Positions 9,416-18,904 of a stretch of 64,000 nucleotides of DNA are shown here, piece after piece. Position numbers and translations under genes: made by a program. Each line of letters starts with the position of its first letter. Position 1 is the stretch's first letter. Origin of the DNA: Tessaracoccus defluvii. GTDB taxonomy: Bacteria > Actinomycetota > Actinomycetes > Propionibacteriales > Propionibacteriaceae. A model generated the notes under the pieces. That model was not told the origin of the DNA. It did not search any database and saw nothing but the letters and a program-made list of their open reading frames with translations. The DNA is taken from NCBI RefSeq assembly GCF_014489575.1, contig NZ_CP060789.1, positions 2,604,001 through 2,668,000 on the forward strand. Reading direction: 5' to 3'.

Positions 9416-10890
9416 ATGGACGCAACGAAGCTCGAGACCCACGGGGCGGCACTGATTGCCGAAGCCCGTGCCGTCCTCGACCGTGTCCTCCCCCTCCTCA
9501 CCGACCCCGCCACCATCTGGCCCAGAGCGCCCGCGAGCACCTCGCCCTGATCAGTGAGCTGCGCCGGGCCGAGTCGCGGCTGCAGTCGACGGTGGCCGTG
9601 GTCATCGCCGACGCTGACCGTCGCGGGGTGGCCGAACGGGCCGCCGGCACGTCCATCACCAGCTGGATGACAGTGACCGAGAAGGCCAGCCCTCGCGATG
9701 CAGCCGGGGTGCTGTTCGCCGGCCGCGGGCTGAACTCAAGCCCCGCCGTGAAGCAGGCCGCGCTGGCCGGCGACGTGACGCCGCAGCAGGCCCGTAGCAT
9801 CGCTACCGTCGTCGACGCCCTCCCCCGGAACCTGACGAGCGCGCAGCGGGAGGCCGCGTCGGAGATCCTGGTCGGGTCGGCTGCGACGTCGAACCCAGAT
9901 CAGCTGCGCCGCATGGGGCAGGTCGTGCTCGACGCGGTAGCCCCTGTCGAGACGGCGGAGGAAGCGGCCGAGCGGGAGCGGCGCCTCCTGGCGGCCCAGC
10001 GGCGCCGGGCGCTGCGGAACCGTTCACTGACGTTCACCACCGACGATGGATCGATGTTGATCCGCGGCTCGCTGCCGGTGCTGGAGGGCGAGGAGTTCGT
10101 GCGGATCATCAGCGCCTACCGGGCCAGCGCCCAGCGCAGCGGGGACGAGGCCCTCGATCCGTTCGAGAGGCCCGTCACCGCGGCTCAGCGGGATGCGGAC
10201 GCGCTGCTGCAGTTGATCAACGACGTGCAGCGCCGCCGCACCGCGCCGGGCGTCGCGGGCGACCGTCCGCGCGTCGTCGTCGTGATGCGCGAGGAGTCGC
10301 TGCGCGAGCGTGCGGAGCAGGCGGGGAAGCTCGCGACGGGCGAGCGGATCTCGGCCGGAGACCTGCGGCGGCTCTGCTGCGACGCCGATCTCCTGCCCGT
10401 GGTGCTGGGTAGCGCGTCGGAGGTCCTGGACGTCGGGCGCGAGCAGCGGCTCGTCACCCCCGCCATGCGCCGTGCGCTGGACCTTCGCGACGGCGGCTGC
10501 GTCTTCCCCGGCTGCAACCAGCGCCCGGAGTTCTGCGACGCGCATCACATCGTGCCGTGGTGGGCGGGCGGCGTGACCGCCCTGTACAACCTGGTGCTGC
10601 TGTGCCGTCACCACCACGGGATGGTCGAACCGCAGCGGTTCGGCGACACCTCGGACGCGTGGGTTCCCGACTTCGATATCGGGGCTCCGGGGAGGACTCT
10701 GCCCATCGGCCAGGGAGACCCGGAGACGACTCTGCCCTCGGGCAGCCGCCCCGTCGGCGTCAGGAACGAGAACCGGTGGGAGGTCCGGATGAATGCCGAC
10801 GGGGCACCGGAGTTCATACCTCCCATGGCGATCGACCCACGGCGGGTCCCTCGGCGCGGGGTGTGCCGGGCGGGTCAGCAGACGGTGTGA
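9416..10890 (+). CDS. DUF222 / HNH endonuclease (13E12-type repeat family), frameshifted
   Basis: With one C restored in the run at 9521-9523 the gene encodes 491 aa. The N-terminal part (residues 1-300) is the helical DUF222 domain, including LISELRRAESRLQSTVAVV and RSLTFTTDDGSMLIRGSLP. The C-terminus holds the HNH nuclease: RRALDLRDGGCVFPGCN, then CDAHHIVPWWAGG and LVLLCRHHH. These genes are multicopy in many actinobacteria and their function is unknown; the architecture suggests a mobile or repeat-associated nuclease. It starts at an ATG directly after the 188-bp repeat array. Absence of the missing base would truncate the protein at 35 residues. Confidence 0.8.
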
Positions 10891-11068
10891 GTGCTGGCGG
10901 CGGAGCTGAGTAGGTCGCTGGGCCGACCTCGGCACACCCGTCCCCACCCTTGTCACATGCGTGTCCACCCAGGTCGCAGCCGACCCTGAAACCTCACTGA
11001 CCCTGATCAGACCCGCTGTCGCCGGTGGCCCGCCGTGACGTAGGGTAAAGCGTCTGAGGAGGGACCAT

Positions 11069-12454
11069 ATGACGCCGATCAGCCGACGCACTCTGCTGTC
11101 CGCGTTGGCCGTCGCACCCCTCGCCGCCTGCACCGTCGACCCCGTCACGCCACCGCAGCCGAGCAGCCCCAGTTCGTCGTCCGCCTCCCCCACCCCCACC
11201 GCCTGGCCCTCACGCCCCGGCGACCCGCAGAGCGTCACCGCCGCAGTCTTCGACGGCGCGTTCGGCGTGAGCTACGTCGTCCTGGCCGGCGATGCGCTCA
11301 AGAAGACCTACCCCGACGTCACCACCCGCCTCATCCGCACCCAGAAGGTCGCCACCGAACTGGCCGGACGGTTCGCGGACGGCAACACCCCACCCGACCT
11401 CATCGACAACTCCGGCCCCGACCCCCTCCCCATCGCCGAGATGCTCGACCAGTTCCTGCCCCTCGACGACGTCGTCGACGCCACCGGCCCCGACGGCGCG
11501 GCGCCCATCAGCGAATCGCTCTACACGAACGCGCTGACCCCCGGCATCCTCAACGGCGACCTCGTCGCCATCAACTACGCACTCACCGTCTACGGACTCT
11601 GGCACTCGGCCGCCGATTTCGCCGCAGAAGGATGGTCGTTCCCCAGCACCTGGGACGCCGTCCTCGACCTCGGCGAGCAGATCCGCAGCCGCGACCAGTT
11701 CCTCTTCGTCTGGGGCGACGACGCCGTCACCTACTACCAGGAACTCGCGATCGCATCCGCGATCAAGGAGGGCGGCCACGACGTCCGCCGGGCCCTCGAC
11801 AACCTCGACGAGAACGGCTGGGCCCACCCCGCCGTCACCCTCGTGCTCCAACAACTCGAAGCCTGCGTGCGGGAGGGCTACGTCCTCCACGGCGGGCCCT
11901 ACCTCGAGGCCCAGGCGCTATGGGCGCGGGACCGGCGCGCCCTCCTGTACCCCTCGGGGGCGTGGATCGCGCGGGAGACACAGGACGTCGCCGCCGAGGA
12001 CTTCGCGCTGACGGCGGCGCCGGCGCCCACGCTGACGTCGTCGCCGATGCTGCCGCAGACGGCGATCCACGCGACCTCGACCGAATCGTTCCTCGTCCCC
12101 GCCCACGCGGCGAACCCCGACGGCGGCAAGGCGCTGCTGCGGGCGATGCTGAGCACCGAGGTGGCGTCCGAGTTCAGCCGCACAAACCTCATGCCGACGG
12201 TGGTGCGCAACTCGATCCCGACAGACCTGGTGTCGTCGGCGCTGACGTCCCAGACACGACTGCTGTCGGACGCCGGCGACAACGTGTTCACCTGGCGGTT
12301 CGGGGAGTACTACGGGCTGAACGTCGAGCAGGGTGCGCTGTGGGCGCGGTTCCTGTCAGGCGAGCTGACGGCGTCGCTGCTGGCGGAGCAGTTGCAGGGG
12401 TTGTCGGACCGGGTGCGGAACGATCCGAACGTGGTGCGGTACTCGGCGGAGTAG
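11069..12454 (+). CDS. Orphan extracellular solute-binding lipoprotein (carbohydrate ABC type)
   Basis: The 461-aa protein has an N-terminal twin-arginine-like SRRTLLS, a hydrophobic stretch and the lipobox LAACT, so it is expected to be a lipid-anchored binding protein. A Ser/Pro/Thr linker follows, then a family 1 solute-binding fold (DLIDNSGPDPLPIAEMLDQF, FVWGDDAVTYYQELAIASA), most like N-acetylglucosamine/chitobiose-type binding proteins. GAGGAGGG lies just upstream of the ATG. No permease or ATPase genes flank it, which is unusual. It may share another importer's permeases or be a remnant of a larger locus. Confidence 0.8.
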   Translation: MTPISRRTLLSALAVAPLAACTVDPVTPPQPSSPSSSSASPTPTAWPSRPGDPQSVTAAVFDGAFGVSYVVLAGDALKKTYPDVTTRLIRTQKVATELAGRFADGNTPPDLIDNSGPDPLPIAEMLDQFLPLDDVVDATGPDGAAPISESLYTNALTPGILNGDLVAINYALTVYGLWHSAADFAAEGWSFPSTWDAVLDLGEQIRSRDQFLFVWGDDAVTYYQELAIASAIKEGGHDVRRALDNLDENGWAHPAVTLVLQQLEACVREGYVLHGGPYLEAQALWARDRRALLYPSGAWIARETQDVAAEDFALTAAPAPTLTSSPMLPQTAIHATSTESFLVPAHAANPDGGKALLRAMLSTEVASEFSRTNLMPTVVRNSIPTDLVSSALTSQTRLLSDAGDNVFTWRFGEYYGLNVEQGALWARFLSGELTASLLAEQLQGLSDRVRNDPNVVRYSAE

Positions 12455-12487
12455 GTCGGGCGGCCGGGCTCTCGTCCTTCAACAAGC

Positions 12488-14200
12488 TCAGCGACGGCGA
12501 CCCGTCCCGAACAGACCCCGGATGATCTCCCGGCCCGCCGTCCGCACCAGGTCCTTGAACACCGGCGACTTCGTCACCTGCTCCACCAGAGACGGGTTCT
12601 CCCGCTCCCACTTCTTCCGCGCAGCCTCCGCCGCCTTCGCCTCACGCTCCAGGCGGGCCTCCTCCTTCGCCAGCTCCCGCGCCTGCCGGGCCTCCATCTC
12701 AGCCAGCTCGCGCTCGACCTTCTCGCCTTCTTTGCGGCGACGCTCCGCCTCAGCGGCAGCCTCCTTCTCCGCCTTGGCGCGCAGCTCGGCCTCTTCCTTC
12801 TCCGCCTTCAGCCTCTCCGTCTCCAGGCGCTCCGCCTCCGCCGCGCGGGCGCCCTCCTCCAGGCGCGCCGTCAACATCTCGTAGGCCGACTCGCGGTCGA
12901 TCGCCGTCCCGTACTTCGCCAACAGCGGCGACGCGGCAATCATCGTCTGCAGCTCAGCGTCAGGCGTCGGGGCCATCAGCGACGTTGGCGCCCACATCCG
13001 CGTCCGCGCCACCGGCGTCGGCGCGCCCTTCTCGCTCATCACCGTCACGATCGCCTCACCCGTGCCCAGCTGCTGCAGCACCTGCTCCAGGTCGTAGCCC
13101 GAGTTCGGGTAGGTGTCGACGGTGGCGCGCAGCGCCTTCGCATCATTCGGGGTGTGCGCCCGCAGCTGGTGCTGCACCCGGGAGCCCAGCTGCGCCAGCA
13201 CGTCCTCCGGCACATCCTTCGGCGTCTGCGTCACGAAGAACACACCCACGCCCTTCGAGCGGATCAGCCGCACCGTCTGCGTGATCGCCTCCAGGAACGC
13301 CTTCGACGCCCCACGGAACAGCAGGTGCGCCTCGTCGAAGAAGAACACCAGCTTCGGCTTGTCGATGTCACCGACCTCCGGCAGCGACGAATACAGGTCC
13401 GCCAACAGCCACATCAGGAACGTCGAGAACAGCGCCGGCCTGGTCGCCAACTCCGGCAACTCCAACAGCGAGACGACGCCGCGGCCGTCGTAGGCGGTGC
13501 GCATCAGCTCGGACGGGTCGAACTCCGGCTCCCCGAAGAAGACGTCCGCACCCTGATCCGACAAGGTCACCAGCGAACGCAGGATGACGCCGACGGTGGC
13601 CGACGACACCCCGCCGATGTCCTTCAACTCCGCCTTGCCCTCGTCGGAGGTGAGGAACTTCAGCAGCGCGATCAGATCCTTCAGGTCCAGCAGCGCGAGC
13701 CCGGCCTTGTCGGCGTAGTGGAACACCAGCCCCAGCGACGACTCCTGCACCTGGTTCAGGTCCAACACCTTCGACAGCAGCACCGGCCCGAACGCCGATA
13801 TCGTCGCCCGCACCGGAACGCCGTTGCCGATGCCGCCCAGCGCGTAGAACTCCGTCGGGAAACCGCCCGGCTCCCACGGCTGCCCCTGCGCGGCAACGCG
13901 GGCCAGGATCTTCTCATTCGAGGCGCCCGGCGACGCCATGCCGCTCAGGTCACCCTTGATGTCGGCCGCGAACACCGGCACCCCGGCCGAACTCAGCGCC
14001 TCCGCCATCACCTGCAGCGTCTTCGTCTTGCCGGTACCGGTCGCGCCGGCCACCAGGCCGTGCCTGTTGAACATGCCGACGGGGATCCTGATCGGCACGT
14101 CCGGCAGCGGCCCATCGTCGATGAGGACGCCGAGAGTCGCGGCGGGCACGTCGAAGGTGTAGCCGGCCTTGATCAGTTCAACCTGTGCTTCGTTGCTCAC
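12488..14200 (-). CDS. HerA-like P-loop ATPase (DUF853 helicase family)
   Basis: The 570-aa protein contains Walker A GATGTGKTKTL near residue 50 and Walker B LVFFFDEAHLLFRG near 290, then VGVFFVTQTPKDVPEDVL and LGSRVQHQLRAHTP, the typical layout of the DUF853 bacterial HerA-like group. The last ~120 residues are a long Lys/Glu/Ala coiled coil. HerA proteins are hexameric DNA-pumping ATPases; this group's role is not settled. The GTG at 14200 is supported by GGAAGG eight bases upstream. It is divergent from the gene at 14316 with about 115 bp between. Confidence 0.85.
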   Translation of the reverse strand: MSNEAQVELIKAGYTFDVPAATLGVLIDDGPLPDVPIRIPVGMFNRHGLVAGATGTGKTKTLQVMAEALSSAGVPVFAADIKGDLSGMASPGASNEKILARVAAQGQPWEPGGFPTEFYALGGIGNGVPVRATISAFGPVLLSKVLDLNQVQESSLGLVFHYADKAGLALLDLKDLIALLKFLTSDEGKAELKDIGGVSSATVGVILRSLVTLSDQGADVFFGEPEFDPSELMRTAYDGRGVVSLLELPELATRPALFSTFLMWLLADLYSSLPEVGDIDKPKLVFFFDEAHLLFRGASKAFLEAITQTVRLIRSKGVGVFFVTQTPKDVPEDVLAQLGSRVQHQLRAHTPNDAKALRATVDTYPNSGYDLEQVLQQLGTGEAIVTVMSEKGAPTPVARTRMWAPTSLMAPTPDAELQTMIAASPLLAKYGTAIDRESAYEMLTARLEEGARAAEAERLETERLKAEKEEAELRAKAEKEAAAEAERRRKEGEKVERELAEMEARQARELAKEEARLEREAKAAEAARKKWERENPSLVEQVTKSPVFKDLVRTAGREIIRGLFGTGRRR

Positions 14201-14315
14201 GGCAATACCTTCCCATAACCCCACCGAACCCCGCGGCAGGCCGTGCCAAGACCGCGCGACAGCGAGTCGTGCGGGCTTCCGGACGACCCAGGAGGGTACC
14301 CGGTAGGCTGATGCG

Positions 14316-14609
14316 GTGATCTTCAAGCGCGTCGGCGACCATCGTCCCTACCCGGACCATGGCTACACCCAGAAGCAGTGGGGCGCCATCCCACCGCATC
14401 AGGTGCGTCTTGCCGATCTCGTCACCACGAAACGCACCCTCGACCTCGACACCCTCCTGGAAGAGGACTCGACCTTCTACGGCGACCTGTTCGCCCATGT
14501 GGTCGCCTACCGAGGCGAGTTGTACCTGGAGGAAGGTCTGCACCGCGCGCTCCGCGCCGCGCTGCAGCAGCGACTGACCCTGCATGCCCGGGTCCTCGAG
14601 CTGAACTGA
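14316..14609 (+). CDS. Conserved small actinobacterial protein (often labelled VapB-family)
   Basis: The 97-aa protein (YPDHGYTQKQWGAIPPHQVR, then LVTTKRTLDLDTLLEEDSTF and EEGLHRALRAALQQR) is a conserved actinobacterial product usually encoded next to a LytR_C protein, as here. Databases often label it a VapB-type antitoxin, but no ribbon-helix-helix or partner toxin is visible, so that label is doubtful. It starts at GTG 14316 and ends 24 bp before the LytR_C gene, suggesting co-transcription. Confidence 0.7.
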   Translation: MIFKRVGDHRPYPDHGYTQKQWGAIPPHQVRLADLVTTKRTLDLDTLLEEDSTFYGDLFAHVVAYRGELYLEEGLHRALRAALQQRLTLHARVLELN

Positions 14610-14633
14610 CCGTCGAAGAGAGAAGTAGAACCT

Positions 14634-15190
14634 GTGCGCGTCTTCCGCTTGATAGCCACCCCGGTCATTCTGCTTGCCCTCCTCGGCCTGCTCCTCTGGG
14701 GCGCCAACTGGGGATGGAAGGCGCTGACCGAGCCGCTGCCGACGCCGTCGCCCACCCCTGCGTCATGCAGTCGGCGACGGTCGTCACGCCGGCGCAGGTC
14801 ACCATCCGCGTGTACAACGGCGGCTTCACCACCGGCCTGGCGAACCGGACGGCCACCAAGCTGAAGGACGCCGGCTTCAAGATCGCGAAGACCACCAACA
14901 CCGAGGAGATGCTCGAGCCCACCGTCATCCGCGGCAACGAACGCGAGAAGGCGATGCTCGAGCTGGTGCGGGGCCAGTTCATCGAGGCGACGATCGAGTA
15001 CGACCAGCGGGTTGACGGCACCGTCGACGTCATCCTGGGCCGCAGCGCCAACGACAAGAACTTCGCAGAGGCCCCGCCGACGGAGATCGTCACGGATGCG
15101 GGGATGGTGTGTGTGGCGGCGTCGAAGACGCCGACGCCGAGCGGGTCGGGCACGCCGGTGCCGTCGCCGTCAGCGAGCACGAACGAGTAG
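14634..15190 (+). CDS. LytR C-terminal (LytR_C) domain membrane protein, frameshifted
   Basis: With one C restored in the run at 14755-14758 the gene encodes 185 aa. An N-terminal membrane anchor (IATPVILLALLGLLLWGANW) is followed by a short Pro/Thr linker. The LytR_C domain starts at VTIRVYNGGFTTGLANRTAT and runs to RVDGTVDVILGRSANDKNF. The C-terminal tail is Ser/Pro/Thr rich and presumably disordered outside the membrane. LytR_C domains are normally attached to LCP ligases; stand-alone anchored versions are common in actinobacteria. GTG start at 14634 with an AGAGAAG ribosome-binding site. Confidence 0.78.
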
Positions 15191-15225
15191 GTCCTGAGAG
15201 GGGCCCTTCGAGACGGTTGCTCGTA

Positions 15226-15381
15226 CCGGGTCCTGAGCTTGTCGAAGGGCACGGCTCCTCAGGGAACGAAGTTTCCGGATCCTGAGCTTGTCGAAGGGCA
15301 CGGCTCCTCAGGGAACGCCCTTCGAGACGCCGCTCGTACCGGATCCTGAGCTTGTCGAAGGGCGCGGCTCCTCAGGGAACG
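15226..15381. repeat. Three copies of a 43-bp dispersed repeat
   Basis: CCGG(G/A)TCCTGAGCTTGTCGAAGGGC followed by CGGCTCCTCAGGGAACG occurs at 15226-15268, 15275-15317 and 15339-15381. The blocks CCCTTCGAGACG and GCTCGTACCGG also repeat around them. CCTGAGCTTGTCGAAGGG-type repeats are widespread between actinobacterial genes. Related copies lie near 6.0, 12.47 and 19.57 kb. Confidence 0.7.
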
Positions 15382-15383
15382 TA

Positions 15384-15413
15384 AAGTGCCCGCCTCTTCC
15401 GAGGCGGGCACTT
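15384..15413 (-). terminator. Rho-independent-type hairpin after tRNA-Ser
   Basis: AAGTGCCCGCCTC and GAGGCGGGCACTT form a perfect 13-bp stem with a TTCC loop, ending exactly where the CCA end of the minus-strand tRNA begins. The U-tract is weak. It can also work in the plus direction for the LytR_C gene. Confidence 0.65.
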
Positions 15414-15500
15414 GGCGGTGATGGAGGGATTTGAACCCCCGGTAGGTTTCCCTACTCTCGCTTTCGAGGCGAGCTCTTTCGGCCACTCAGACACATCACC
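15413..15500 (-). tRNA. tRNA-Ser(CGA)
   Basis: Acceptor arms GGTGATG and CATCACC pair, followed by discriminator G and an encoded CCA. The anticodon stem CTCGC/GCGAG encloses loop CTCGAAA with anticodon CGA, reading UCG serine codons. The long variable arm (GTAGGGAAACCTAC) and 88-nt length are type II serine features. The T-arm reads GGGGGTTCAAATCCCTC. Confidence 0.95.
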
Positions 15501-15581
15501 GCGGGCTACTTTACCGAGTCGTCGTTTCCTTGACCAATCCGCCCTTTGGACCAACCCGACGGGCACCCCTAGAGTGGGTCG

Positions 15582-16754
15582 GTGCGTGACTTCGTGACCC
15601 TCCTGAAGAGCCCCGGCCTCGCCGTCGTACTCATCACCCAGCTCGCGGCACGCTTCCCCGCCGGCATGTACTCCCTCGGCCTCCTCATGCACGTCGCCTC
15701 GACCCAGGGGAACTACACTTCCGCCGGCCTCGTGCTCGGCGCCTTCTCCATCGGCATGGCCATCGCCGGGCCCGTCGTCTCGCGGCAGCTCAGCCGGTTC
15801 GGCAGCACCCCCGTGCTGCTCGTCACCCTCATCTTCTCCGCCTCCACCATCGCCACGCTGGCCGCGCTCGACCTTCCCCTCGCCGGGCAGATGGCGCTCG
15901 CCGCGATCGGCGGCGCGGCGATCCCGCCCGTCGTCCCCACCGTCCGGACCCTCTACCCGAAGCTCGTCCCCACCCACCGGCTGACGGCGCTGTTCGCCTT
16001 CGACGCGGCCCTGCAGGAGGTCATCTGGGTGTTCGGGCCCGTGCTGATCACCGTGCTCGTCGCCGGCTTCGGCACCAGCACCGCGCTGCTGGTGGTCGTC
16101 GGCATCCAGGTCGCCGGCGGGCTCGTCTTCGCGCTGTCCCGCAGCGTCCGCAGCCTCGTCATCCCGCCGGCCGGCAAACGCCTCGGCCGCGTCCTGCACA
16201 ACCCGTCCGTCCTCCTCATGACGGCGACGTCGATGATGTTCATCGGCGCGTTCGCCGCGATCGAGGCCGCCGTCGTCGCCACCTTCGGCGAAGGCTCCAT
16301 GGAGACCGGCCTCGTGCTGGCGATCTCCTCGTTCGGCTCCCTGCTGGCCGGGTTGGTCGTGGGCAACCGGCAGCTGACCCACTGGTCCCTGCCCCTGCGG
16401 CTATCGGTGGTGGTGGTCGGCTTCGCCGTCGCGACCCTTGTCAGCGGCTTCTGGGGCATGGCGATCGCCCTGTTCATCGCCGGCCTCGGTATCGCGCCTG
16501 CACTGGCGGCCGTGTCGTCGGTCGTCGCCGGCAGCGTGCCGTTCTCGGAGACGGCGGAGGCCTACGGCTGGATCGGCACCGGGCAACTCCTCGGCTCCTC
16601 CGTCGGCTCCATGCTCGCCGGCGTGGCCATCGACAACGCCGGCGGACACGGCGGGGTCCTCGTCGCGTTCGGCATCGGCGTGCTGGCGCTGCTCATCGCC
16701 GTCGTGTTCCGCAACGCGCAGCCCGACCTCCGGGCGTCGGTGCTGGCCGAATAG
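15582..16754 (+). CDS. MFS transporter
   Basis: The 390-aa protein shows about twelve hydrophobic segments and no soluble domain, as in major facilitator permeases. Recognisable blocks are FPAGMYSLGLLMHVAS in helix 1, VLGAFSIGMAIAGPVVSRQL with the loop RFG, and AGSVPFSETAEAYGWIGTGQ in a late helix. The fold resembles drug/sugar-efflux-like MFS members of actinobacteria; substrate is unknown. It starts at GTG 15582, about 80 bp past the tRNA-Ser 5' end, and is convergent with the kinase gene. Confidence 0.8.
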   Translation: MRDFVTLLKSPGLAVVLITQLAARFPAGMYSLGLLMHVASTQGNYTSAGLVLGAFSIGMAIAGPVVSRQLSRFGSTPVLLVTLIFSASTIATLAALDLPLAGQMALAAIGGAAIPPVVPTVRTLYPKLVPTHRLTALFAFDAALQEVIWVFGPVLITVLVAGFGTSTALLVVVGIQVAGGLVFALSRSVRSLVIPPAGKRLGRVLHNPSVLLMTATSMMFIGAFAAIEAAVVATFGEGSMETGLVLAISSFGSLLAGLVVGNRQLTHWSLPLRLSVVVVGFAVATLVSGFWGMAIALFIAGLGIAPALAAVSSVVAGSVPFSETAEAYGWIGTGQLLGSSVGSMLAGVAIDNAGGHGGVLVAFGIGVLALLIAVVFRNAQPDLRASVLAE

Positions 16755-16789
16755 TCGGCGCACCCCGCACCGTCCCGGGCGGCGCGGAC

Positions 16790-17721
16790 TCAGCGGACGA
16801 CGTCGCCGCCCGCACCCACCAGCGGCAGTTCCGCCCGCGTCGGCAGGCCCTCCCAGTCACCGTGGTTGCCCAGCGCGAACGCCGCCACCGCATTGCCCCG
16901 CCCCAGCCGCTCCACCGGGCCCAACCCGTCCAGGTGAGCCGACAGGAACCCCGCGGCGAACGCATCCCCCGCCCCCACCGGATCGACGACGGCGGTCGCG
17001 ACGCTGGGGGCGTCGAAACGGCCCTCCGCGGTCACCAGGCCCGCCCCGTCGGCACCTCGCTTCAGCACCACCTGCGCCGGGCCGAGGGCCCGCAGCGCGT
17101 CGTCGGTGGGCGCGGCGTCGTCCAGCGCGAGCCGCAGTTCGTCGTCGGCGCCGAAAAGAATGTCGGCCTGTCGGGCGAGCGGCCCCAGGACGGCGGCCGC
17201 CTCGTCGCGGCCCCACAGGGAGGCGCGGTAGTTGAGGTCGAAGCTGACGGTGACGCCGCGCCGCCGGGCCTCCGCCACCACCACCTCGACCGTCTCGCGG
17301 GCGCCGTCACCCAGTGCGCACGTGACGCCCGTGACATGCACGACGCCGGGGTTCAGCGCCCAGACGGCGTCGGCATCGGCTGGCGTCAGCGCCGAGCCCG
17401 CCGACCCGTCCCGCAGATATGTGACCCGCCGCCTCTCGGCCAGCGGAGAGTCGAAGACGATCAGCGCCGACGGCCGCGTGGCATCGACCCGCAACGCCGA
17501 GCAGTCGATCCCCTCGCCGCGCAGGGCCCGCACCATCGTCGTCGCCATCGCGTCACCGCCGACGGCGCCCGCGCAGGCCACCGCATGCCCGAGCCGCGCG
17601 AGGCCCACGGCCACGTTGCTCTCGGCCCCGGCGAACGAAAACCGCGCCTCCGCGCCCACAGCGAGCGGCCCTGCCACTCGGAACGCCAGCAGGGTCTCCC
17701 CAGCGTCACCACGTCAACCAT
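16790..17721 (-). CDS. PfkB-family sugar kinase, 2-keto-3-deoxygluconate kinase-like, frameshifted
   Basis: With one C restored in the run at 17698-17701 the protein is 310 aa and starts MVDVVTLGETLLAFRVAGPL. It has the PfkB glycine block FSFAGAESNVAVGLARLGH and the C-terminal DPVGAGDAFAAGFLSAHLDG signature with the catalytic aspartate. The family phosphorylates sugars with ATP; the N-terminal pattern fits KDG-kinase-like members. The corrected start overlaps the tadA stop by eight bases, so the two are probably co-transcribed. The uncorrected frame loses the first ~15 residues. Confidence 0.78.
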
Positions 17722-18184
17722 CGCCACCTCCACGTCGCTGTGCGAAGAATGTGTCGAGGACGGCGGCGCACTCGACCTCCAACACCCCGCCCGTCACCTC
17801 GGGGCGGTGATTCAGCCGCGGGTCGCGCACGACATCCCACAGCGACGCCACCGCACCGGCCTTTTCATCGAAAGCGCCGAACACGAGCCGCCCCACCCGC
17901 GACGCCACGATCGCGCCCGCGCACATCGTGCAGGGCTCCAGTGTGACGACCAGCGTGCAGCCGGTCAGCCGCCACTCGCCGACGACCGCTGCGGCCCGAC
18001 GCAGCGCCAGCACCTCTGCGTGCGCCGTCGGATCACCCGTGAGTTCACGCTCATTACCTGCGCGGGCGATGACGGCGCCGTCACCGTCGAGCACGACGGC
18101 ACCGATCGGCACGTCCCCATGCCCCTCAGCCAGGGCGGCCTCGACCAGCGCGAGGCGCATCGCCTCATGCCACCGGGTGCCCAC
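17714..18184 (-). CDS. tadA: tRNA(adenine-34) deaminase
   Basis: TadA converts A34 to inosine in tRNA-Arg(ACG); such a tRNA is encoded at 31.65 kb. The 156-aa protein has the zinc-site motifs PTAHAEVLAL (catalytic Glu) and EPCTMCAGA. Length and motifs are standard. It lies three bases after the tRNA-adenosine-deaminase-associated gene, forming a typical actinobacterial pair. Confidence 0.92.
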   Translation of the reverse strand: MGTRWHEAMRLALVEAALAEGHGDVPIGAVVLDGDGAVIARAGNERELTGDPTAHAEVLALRRAAAVVGEWRLTGCTLVVTLEPCTMCAGAIVASRVGRLVFGAFDEKAGAVASLWDVVRDPRLNHRPEVTGGVLEVECAAVLDTFFAQRRGGGDG

Positions 18185-18186
18185 GG

Positions 18187-18774
18187 TCAGTCGTCGAACG
18201 CCTCGGCGGCCCGCTCGAACTCGGCCCCGATCTTCAGCTTCTCGGCGATGCGGCCGAGCAGCACGTCAGAGTCCTCGTCGTAGTCGGTGGCGATGGCCTC
18301 CATCTCGAAACCACGCAGGCCGCTGGCCGCGTAGATCTCCAGATCGCCGACCGTGCCGGACTCGTCGTCGTCCTCGTCACCCAGCTCGGCGCCGAGGTAG
18401 TCGACGACGTCGCGGGCGATGGGCCAGTCGTGGGCGGCCGAGATGTCGGACAGCAGCACCTCGACGACGCGGCCGCGGGCACGGCAGATCACGAAGAAGT
18501 CGCCCCCGATCGACACCCAGCCGTCGGCACCCGAATCGCCGGGAAGCCGCTGCAGCTGACGGATCAGCTCGTCGAGATCGTTGGCGAGGTCGTAGTCGAG
18601 CGGCACGGCCACAGGCTTGCCGTCCTCGCGGTACAGCGCGACGACCAGGTCGACGTCGTCCTCCGAGGCGTCCTCGAGGTCGTAATCGTCCTCGTCATCC
18701 TCGAAATCGTCGTCGTCGTTCTCCGCGTCGTCCTTCAGGTCAAACGGCTCGGCGTCCTCGTCGAACACATCCAC
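18187..18774 (-). CDS. tRNA adenosine deaminase-associated protein
   Basis: The ~195-aa protein is known from its position directly upstream of tadA in actinobacteria. The first 45 residues are extremely acidic (Asp/Glu runs), followed by a conserved domain with [20 protein letters not shown] and [17 protein letters not shown]. The GTG at 18774 is preferred over the ATG at 18792 because GAAGGGAG sits eight bases before it, while nothing precedes the ATG. Function is unknown. Confidence 0.8.
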   Translation of the reverse strand: MDVFDEDAEPFDLKDDAENDDDDFEDDEDDYDLEDASEDDVDLVVALYREDGKPVAVPLDYDLANDLDELIRQLQRLPGDSGADGWVSIGGDFFVICRARGRVVEVLLSDISAAHDWPIARDVVDYLGAELGDEDDDESGTVGDLEIYAASGLRGFEMEAIATDYDEDSDVLLGRIAEKLKIGAEFERAAEAFDD

Positions 18775-18904
18775 AGCCAAACTCCCTTCCATCCGACGAC
18801 GCGTACGCCACCCATCCTTGCACGACCCGCCCCTCGGCACACCCCCACCCTGCGGTCCGGGGGTCGCCCGCGCGCAACGGCGCCGTCTGTGCGATTGTTG
18901 GGGC

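Noticed and set aside
14316..14609. VapB antitoxin with a missing VapC
   Set aside because: No PIN-domain gene is adjacent and no ribbon-helix-helix is visible; the gene's steady association with LytR_C proteins argues for another role.
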